Below are positions 6,158-7,059 of a stretch of DNA of 7,059 bases, piece by piece. The stretch comes from Chlamydiota bacterium (lineage in GTDB: Bacteria; Chlamydiota; Chlamydiia; Chlamydiales; Criblamydiaceae): NCBI GenBank assembly GCA_021772365.1, contig JAJFMC010000230.1:1-7059 (forward strand). Reading direction: 5' to 3'. Numbering within the stretch: position 1 is the first letter of the stretch; every line of letters begins with the position of its first letter. The notes under the pieces are model-generated. The model saw only the letters and a list, made by a program, of their open reading frames with translations, was not told where the DNA came from and searched no databases. A program made the position numbers and the translations under genes.

Positions 6158-6249
6158 GTGTGTACGTCGTTACATAAAACCTCAAAATATCTTGTAATCT
6201 CCGAAAACGTTTTACATCGTGTATACGACGTGTTATACAATGTGTGTAC
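6158..6249 (+). promoter_or_regulatory. Candidate operator: phased CGTGT(T)ATAC-like repeats
   Basis: Three related units lie in tandem, CGTGTATAC (6218-6226), CGTGTTATAC (6229-6238) and TGTGTGTAC (6241-6249), with starts 11-12 bp apart, so they face one side of the helix. An exact GTGTGTAC (6158-6165) occurs 84 bp upstream of its copy at 6242-6249. ACGTCGT (6164-6170) and ACGACGT (6225-6231) form a spaced inverted pair. The tandem units overlap the promoter spacer and -10 of the AbrB-type gene, as expected for autoregulation. That the encoded protein binds here is inference. Confidence 0.5.
6211..6239 (+). promoter_or_regulatory. Promoter of the AbrB/MazE-type gene
   Basis: TTTACA (6211-6216) and TATACA (6234-6239) are 17 nt apart, each close to the sigma70 consensus. 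Transcription would start near 6246, leaving a leader of about 55 nt. Candidate operator repeats occupy the spacer and the -10 element. Confidence 0.55.
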
Positions 6250-6288
6250 CTGGTGATTTTAACGGGGTCATAACAAAAATCATAATCC

Positions 6289-6294
6289 AAGGAG
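6289..6294 (+). promoter_or_regulatory. Ribosome binding site of the AbrB/MazE-type gene
   Basis: AAGGAG with a 6-nt spacer before the ATG at 6301-6303, supporting that start. Confidence 0.8.
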
Positions 6295-6300
6295 AATGAC

Positions 6301-6885
6301 ATGCTTAAAAAATTAGTTAAATATGGAAACAGCAATGCTTTAGTGTTAGACCGTAGTATTTTAGCCCTACTAGATATCAGCGAAGGCTCTACTGTAAAGT
6401 TAAGAATTGAAGGAGATACGCTTATAATAAAAGCTGCGGAGGCAGTGAAGCCTACTGACTCACTGATGCTAGAGGTTGAAAATATTCATGATCAAGTACG
6501 ATCTAAAGACGATTCAACAGATTGTTTACTAGATATGGCAGAAGAAAATATGCGCAACTATTGCAAACAAATTGAAGGTAACCCTGATAGTATGGAAGTT
6601 CTTAAAGAATGGCTACCAGGAACGGAAAATGAGAAAAAACTTCAGGAATCTTATACAAAAATTATGGGGAAATATCAGAAAGAGTTGATGACGTTGTCCA
6701 ATGAGGAGTTCCAGAAAAGTCTCGCCGCTCTTAATAAAAAATATCAAGGGGACGCCACCTCTAATGAGTACAGAGATGAATTTTTAGCTCTTCGCTTGAA
6801 GCATGCTCCAAAGCTAGCTCAAATGGATGAAGAGATGAAAGAGGCAAGTCTATCACTTGGATTTCCCGCTCACTTGTATAAGTAG
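6301..6885 (+). CDS. AbrB/MazE/SpoVT-type DNA-binding protein with long helical C-terminal extension
   Basis: 194 aa. Residues 1-46 form a swapped-hairpin AbrB/MazE domain: LVKYGNSNALVLDRSIL (5-21) matches the MazE-type strand with its G-N-S core, and ISEGSTVKLRIEGDTLIIK (26-44) is the second half. Such domains dimerise and bind palindromic or repeated promoter DNA. The rest (about 50-190) is charged and predicted alpha-helical, with Lys/Glu-rich stretches near 108-148 and 155-185, and matches nothing I know. MazE antitoxins are usually about 80 aa with a short toxin-binding tail, so this is more than twice as long. No toxin frame follows within the window; the next 174 bp hold only hairpins. 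It is either an orphan regulator or an antitoxin-like protein with a new C-terminal partner domain. Likely autoregulated through the repeats upstream. Confidence 0.85.
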   Translation: MLKKLVKYGNSNALVLDRSILALLDISEGSTVKLRIEGDTLIIKAAEAVKPTDSLMLEVENIHDQVRSKDDSTDCLLDMAEENMRNYCKQIEGNPDSMEVLKEWLPGTENEKKLQESYTKIMGKYQKELMTLSNEEFQKSLAALNKKYQGDATSNEYRDEFLALRLKHAPKLAQMDEEMKEASLSLGFPAHLYK

Positions 6886-6886
6886 C

Positions 6887-6917
6887 AATCGGGGTCTATG
6901 CCCCTTTGACCCTGATT
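6887..6917 (+). terminator. Hairpin after the AbrB/MazE-type gene, possible terminator
   Basis: AATCGGGGTC (6887-6896) pairs with GACCCTGATT (6908-6917), including one G-U pair, around an 11-nt loop. A competing stem GGGG (6891-6894) with CCCC (6901-6904) is followed by TTT. The structure starts 1 nt after the stop codon but has no real T-tract, so strong intrinsic termination is doubtful. Confidence 0.35.
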
Positions 6918-6928
6918 ACTACCCCAAA

Positions 6929-7048
6929 CTTGTCGTAAACGGTCTTTTTTGCGCCCAGATGCGTAGCCTCGATTTGAAGGTAAGGGTTCAACCCCTTACC
7001 GAAAATCGAGGCTTAGCAGATGGGTGTAAAAAAGTCGTTTACGACAAG
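6929..7048. repeat. 120-bp imperfect palindrome with 13-bp perfect terminal inverted repeats
   Basis: The ends CTTGTCGTAAACG (6929-6941) and CGTTTACGACAAG (7036-7048) are perfect inverted repeats. Inside, T6 and A6 runs pair, AGCCTCGATTT (6965-6975) pairs with AAATCGAGGCT (7003-7013), and GGTAAGGG (6979-6986) pairs with CCCTTACC (6993-7000) around a 6-nt loop. The whole would fold as one long stem with small internal loops. There is no coding capacity. It could be a miniature inverted-repeat transposable element, a structured RNA or a very long terminator. Flanking AAA on both sides is too short and simple to prove a target duplication. Confidence 0.7.
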
Positions 7049-7059
7049 AAAATGTCTGT

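Noticed and set aside
6144..6335. 63-codon minus-strand frame over the AbrB-type promoter
   Set aside because: It covers the promoter, repeats and start of the downstream gene, has no good ribosome binding site and no recognisable sequence.
6886..7059. A CRISPR array at the right end, suggested by the repeats
   Set aside because: The repeats are inverted halves of one palindrome. There is no series of direct repeats with regular unique spacers.
6886..7059. A toxin gene partnering the MazE-like protein
   Set aside because: The 174 bp left in the window hold only hairpins and contain no coding frame with a ribosome binding site.

Overview
The window is AT-rich bacterial DNA with compact genes, good Shine-Dalgarno sites and sigma70-like promoters. 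I cannot name the organism securely. The mix of a Bax-inhibitor-1 membrane protein, an orphan AbrB/MazE-type regulator and a large unrecognised protein with a possible permuted papain-like core would suit a host-associated or intracellular bacterium, for example an environmental chlamydia or a Legionella-like gammaproteobacterium. This is a weak inference.

Left part (1-3346, minus strand, transcribed right to left): a tight four-gene cluster. It runs from a stand-alone receiver (REC) protein, through a membrane-anchored HEAT-repeat protein and a multi-pass family-2 glycosyltransferase, to a nucleotide-sugar 6-dehydrogenase cut off by the window edge. Gaps are 22 nt, a 1-nt overlap (TAATG) and 6 nt, so this is very likely one operon. 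The dehydrogenase would make an NDP-uronic acid, the glycosyltransferase would polymerise or transfer sugars at the inner membrane, the HEAT protein offers a membrane-tethered protein-binding scaffold, and the receiver looks like the control input. That receiver has Glu where the phosphorylated Asp should be. The glycosyltransferase has lost the Arg of its Q-x-x-R-W motif. The last two genes lie in one reading frame, split only by TAG plus two codons.

Middle (3347-5041): an AT-rich spacer with a 14-bp direct repeat, then a 498-aa minus-strand gene that I do not recognise. It carries a His...Asn-Cys pattern like that of LRAT / permuted NlpC-P60 enzymes, a hydrophobic segment and a charged helical tail. 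Between it and the next gene is a compact divergent promoter region.

Right part (5042-7059, plus strand): a Bax inhibitor-1/YccA family membrane protein with a clear promoter and a hairpin terminator. After it comes a spacer of about 340 bp ending in phased CGTGT(T)ATAC-like repeats laid over a promoter. These precede an AbrB/MazE-type DNA-binding protein with a long helical C-terminal extension and no visible toxin partner. The window ends with a 120-bp imperfect palindrome with 13-bp perfect ends, which could be a MITE-like element or a structured transcript.
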